Assembly (NCBI GenBank): GCA_009746045.1
Contig: RPFO01000497.1
Coordinates: forward strand, 399,001-459,000
Origin: Mesostigma viride
Lineage: Eukaryota > Streptophyta > Mesostigmatophyceae > Mesostigmatales > Mesostigmataceae
DNA: 60,000 nucleotides
Direction of reading: 5' to 3'
The notes below the pieces were generated by a model, which worked only from the letters and a program-made list of their open reading frames with translations, did not search any database and was not told the DNA's origin. The position numbers and the translations under genes were made by a program. Shown here one piece after another: positions 57,133-60,000 of the stretch; position 1 is the stretch's first letter; the number at the start of each line of letters is the position of its first letter.

Positions 57133-57772
57133 GGATGGATGGATGGATGGATGGATGGATGGATGGATGGATGGATGGATGGATGGATGGATGGATGGAT
57201 GGATGGATGGATGGATGGATGGATGGATGGATGGATGGATGGATGGATGGATGGATGGATGGATGGATGGATGGATGGATGGATGGATGGATGGATGGAT
57301 GGATGGATGGATGGATGGATGGATGGATGGATGGATGGATGGATGGATGGATGGATGGATGGATGGATGGATGGATGGATGGATGGATGGATGGATGGAT
57401 GGATGGATGGATGGATGGATGGATGGATGGATGGATGGATGGATGGATGGATGGATGGATGGATGGATGGATGGATGGATGGATGGATGGATGGATGGAT
57501 GGATGGATGGATGGATGGATGGATGGATGGATGGATGGATGGATGGATGGATGGATGGATGGATGGATGGATGGATGGATGGATGGATGGATGGATGGAT
57601 GGATGGATGGATGGATGGATGGATGGATGGATGGATGGATGGATGGATGGATGGATGGATGGATGGATGGATGGATGGATGGATGGATGGATGGATGGAT
57701 GGATGGATGGATGGATGGATGGATGGATGGATGGATGGATGGATGGATGGATGGATGGATGGATGGATGGAT
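57133..57772 (+). repeat. (GGAT)n tetranucleotide array, about 160 units
   Basis: About 640 bp of uninterrupted GGAT, preceded by a decayed GGAC-type array (57068-57100). All six frames are open and give MDGW or IHPS polymers, which are artefacts. Confidence 0.98.
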
Positions 57773-57969
57773 CCATTTCTGGCCTTGCCTTGCTTTGCAT
57801 GCATCACCACAAAACATCAAATTTATTACAATATGTGTGCTACTAGCTCTATACGGTGGAATAACACAGACATGTCTACCAGATGGCAACACGGCCATCT
57901 GTATGCTAGGGTGAGCACACTATGTGAATGTGCAGGGCCAGCCCACAGCAGCTGTGCCCCTGCTCTACC
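57772..57969 (+). repeat. 196-bp direct repeat, copy 1
   Basis: Starts ATCCATTTCTGGCCTTGCC and ends CTGCTCTACCC. Nearly identical to 58205-58401 apart from a 3-base insertion (CTA) near 57842. Confidence 0.95.
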
Positions 57970-58204
57970 CCCTTTTGCCAGGGTGGGCGGGTGGGAGGCA
58001 AAAGAAAACAACCTGCTTCCCTAGAATGGAAGCCCACCCTTTATAGCAACCACCTCTCCAGCCAACCCCTACCTGGGTGGCTGGGGTACGGGTGCCAGCA
58101 CAAAAAATATTTTTTCTAAAATTATTTTTTCTTTTTGGTGCTATACGGCGTTGCATTCTCCGCTCAGCAGGTTAGTCATAGATAAAATGAGCATAGCTCA
58201 CCAA
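57970..58204. other. Spacer between the two 196-bp repeats
   Basis: No feature seen. Contains an A/T-homopolymer stretch at 58104-58135. Confidence 0.4.
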
Positions 58205-58401
58205 ATCCATTTCTGGCCTTGCCTTGCTTTGCATGCATCACCACAAAACATCAAATTTATTACAATATGTGTGCTAGCTCTATACGGTGGAATAACACAG
58301 ACATGTCTACCAGATGGCAACACGGCCATCTGTATGCTAGGGTGAGCACACTATGTGAATGTGCAGGGCCAGCCCACAGCAGCTGTGCCCCTGCTCTACC
58401 C
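58205..58401 (+). repeat. 196-bp direct repeat, copy 2
   Basis: Same orientation as copy 1 and 433 bp away. Copy 1 begins exactly where the GGAT array stops; copy 2 has no array. Confidence 0.95.
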
Positions 58402-58597
58402 ACATCTCCTTACATGGCTACTAGCCGAAAATACGTAGGACATGCAAAAAAGAAAACTTAAACTACCTAGCTATGGGGGTACTTTGTCCCAACCCAGGTT
58501 CACCCTCGGGTTAGTTAAACCATTTCCCCCCTGACCTCCCACACAAGGGTGAGGTCAGTTGATAGCTAAAAGACGAGAGGTAAAAAACAGGAGGACG

Positions 58598-59724
58598 TCA
58601 AAACTCGACGCCACCGAAGTGGCGCCGGAAAGCCGCTGGGTCAAAACCCAGGGCCTGAGCCCAGAGGGCGGGTGGGATGTCGCGCCCCAGGAGGCTGCGG
58701 TGGAGGCCAATGTAGCGCGTGACCGAGAGGGCCGAAGCCCACCGGCCGCGCAGCTGGATGGCCTCCGGCGACTCGCCAGCGATGGCGTCGTGCGTCGCCC
58801 CCCCATGCCGGAGGCTGTGAAAAGAAAACATCCGGGCCTGGGATGCTCATGCGGGCCTGCACAGCCTCCCACTGCTGCCTAGCCCGGCTGTACGTTAAGC
58901 CTCGAAAGAGGAGTGCATCCGGGGGCTGGCCAGCCGTCAGACGTCGCAGGAGCCACAAAGAAAGTGGATCCCGGACGAGGACGTGCTGGGCCGCCCCCTG
59001 CGCAGTTTTGGGGTTGCGCAGCACAAGGGCACCGACCATGGGCCCTGGCTCGAGAAGGGGGTGGCCGGGATGAGCCACATCCCGAACCCGCAGCCCTAGC
59101 GCCTCGCTAATGCGTAAATACTGCTGGAAAGCAATAATAATCAACGCACTCAAATGCACCTGTCGACGTGAAACTAGCAACAGGGCAGTGAAATAGCAAA
59201 GGCGCCAGGGCATAGGCGGAGGGCTGACAGCCGGAACAAGCCGCTGCCAACCTGCTAGCAGGCGGTCCGCCAGTACCCAATTCCGAACAATGTCGGGGTA
59301 GTACAGGTGCAGACAGGCCTTGGCATGCTGGCATAAGGTACGCCCCCGCCCGCCTCTGGCATGGTAGACAGCAGAAATCCACTCACAGAAAATGGCTTCG
59401 GCGTCCGCTGGGTCGACAGGGCCAGGTGGCGCCCACGCCACGTAGACAGCCGCCGCACGTCGGTACGCTGGCAAGGTAGACACAGGGTTGACTGTGCCCT
59501 CCAAAAGTGCCAAGTCCCGAGGGCGTCGCGCCCCCTCAGGCCCAGGGTTGGGATGCACGTCACCACACCCGGCGGGTCAAGTCAGGAACCCAAGCGCCAC
59601 GCCGACTGGCCTTGTCAGCTGGGTTGTGGTCGGTAGCCACCCAGACCCAGTGGCTCTGCTTGTCCACGGCGTGGGACAAGTGCACAGCCAAATTCCCTGC
59701 GATCACTGTGATTCCTTTTTGCCT
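58598..59724 (-). pseudogene. DIRS-like retrotransposon end: RNase H tail, 2A-like motif, tyrosine recombinase
   Basis: Minus strand. An RNase H-type C-terminus with TVIAGNLAVHLSHAV and ATDHNPADKASRRGAW ends PDLTRRVW and TGA (59562-59560). Overlapping it in the +1 frame is CGDVHPNPGP (59567-59538), a 2A-like motif, leading into a tyrosine recombinase. The recombinase shows the first catalytic Arg in YLRISEALGLRVRDV, then after a frameshift near 58830 HSLRHGGAT (His-x-x-Arg), RGRWAS and VTRYIGLH (Tyr), ending GGVEF and a stop. The order RT/RNase H then recombinase is that of DIRS elements, known from green algae. The recombinase frame has no upstream ATG. Reverse transcriptase sequence was not found between here and the window edge. 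Confidence 0.8.
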
Positions 59725-60000
59725 GGTACCACTGGCAGATTTGACCGTCAGATATTCGGCCCGCCAGTCTGAACTGTCGGATCTTGGGTTCGAAATAAAA
59801 GTATGACACTTTTGAAATGTTGGTGGTTTTTGGGAAACTATGGAAAAGGTGGCGCCCTGGCGCGGTCCTATGCGTGGCCGTAGATGAATGATCGGACGGT
59901 AGAATAGGATGCACAGAAACCCAGCGCGAGGGTTCTGTCGTCAGGATCCATGTAAACAGCGGCGAAAATCCTGGGTGGCAGGGTGGGGGTGGCGGGATGG
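59725..60000. other. Right edge of the window
   Basis: The minus-strand RNase H frame may continue upstream (SSDWRAEYLTVKSASGTRQK) to about 59800. Beyond that nothing is recognised. The DIRS-like element probably continues off the window. Confidence 0.35.

Noticed and set aside
57025-58024. Long open frames in all directions encoding MDGW or IHPS polymers
   Set aside because: They are translations of the GGAT tetranucleotide array; every frame is open and none has non-repeat coding sequence.

Overview
The window looks like nuclear DNA from a green alga or a near relative. The main evidence is a 14-exon AMP deaminase of the plant FAC1 type, with an N-terminal membrane anchor. It has GT-AG introns, GC-rich exons and long low-complexity introns. 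The species cannot be named from the sequence. All functional calls are from motif recognition by eye; no database search was possible.

Layout. (1) 1-9 kb: a minus-strand calpain-like gene. Five in-phase exons are visible, its 3' end lies off the left edge and its 5' exons are unresolved. The Cys position of the calpain motif reads Met. A TIR transposon (2.7-5.4 kb) sits in one intron, and a long (CAA)n array lies in the left-edge sequence. (2) 11.6-23.5 kb: the AMP deaminase gene on the plus strand, divergent from the calpain-like gene; its 14 exons join in phase to 967 residues. (3) 24.5-43 kb: a transposon graveyard that can be read as a history. A restriction-endonuclease-like (REL) LINE tail is split by an ORF1-only LINE-like element (family A), which is split by a 4.3 kb APE-type LINE (LINE-1). 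A second family A copy at 41.5-42.3 kb lacks LINE-1 and so preserves the empty site. Two more truncated LINE copies with target-site duplications (TSDs), a second ORF1-only family (B) and a retropepsin-like remnant lie here. (4) 43.3-49.6 kb: a minus-strand three-exon gene for a predicted 1,615-residue disordered protein with a SUMO-interaction-like N-terminus, a Pro/Ala repeat, about 95 Gln and an Arg/Ser-rich tail. (5) 52-60 kb: LINE and family B remnants, the second TIR element copy, a perfect 31-bp inverted repeat, a 640-bp (GGAT)n array, a 196-bp duplication and the end of a DIRS-like tyrosine-recombinase retrotransposon with a 2A-like motif.

Most notable are the retroelements. LINE-1, its truncated copies and family A share a 25-nt 3'-terminal stem-loop with a CAAC loop. 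Its pairing survives compensatory changes between families, and an AT-rich repeat tail follows it. This suggests that one ORF2 protein mobilises several families, including the ORF1-only elements, through a common 3' structure.
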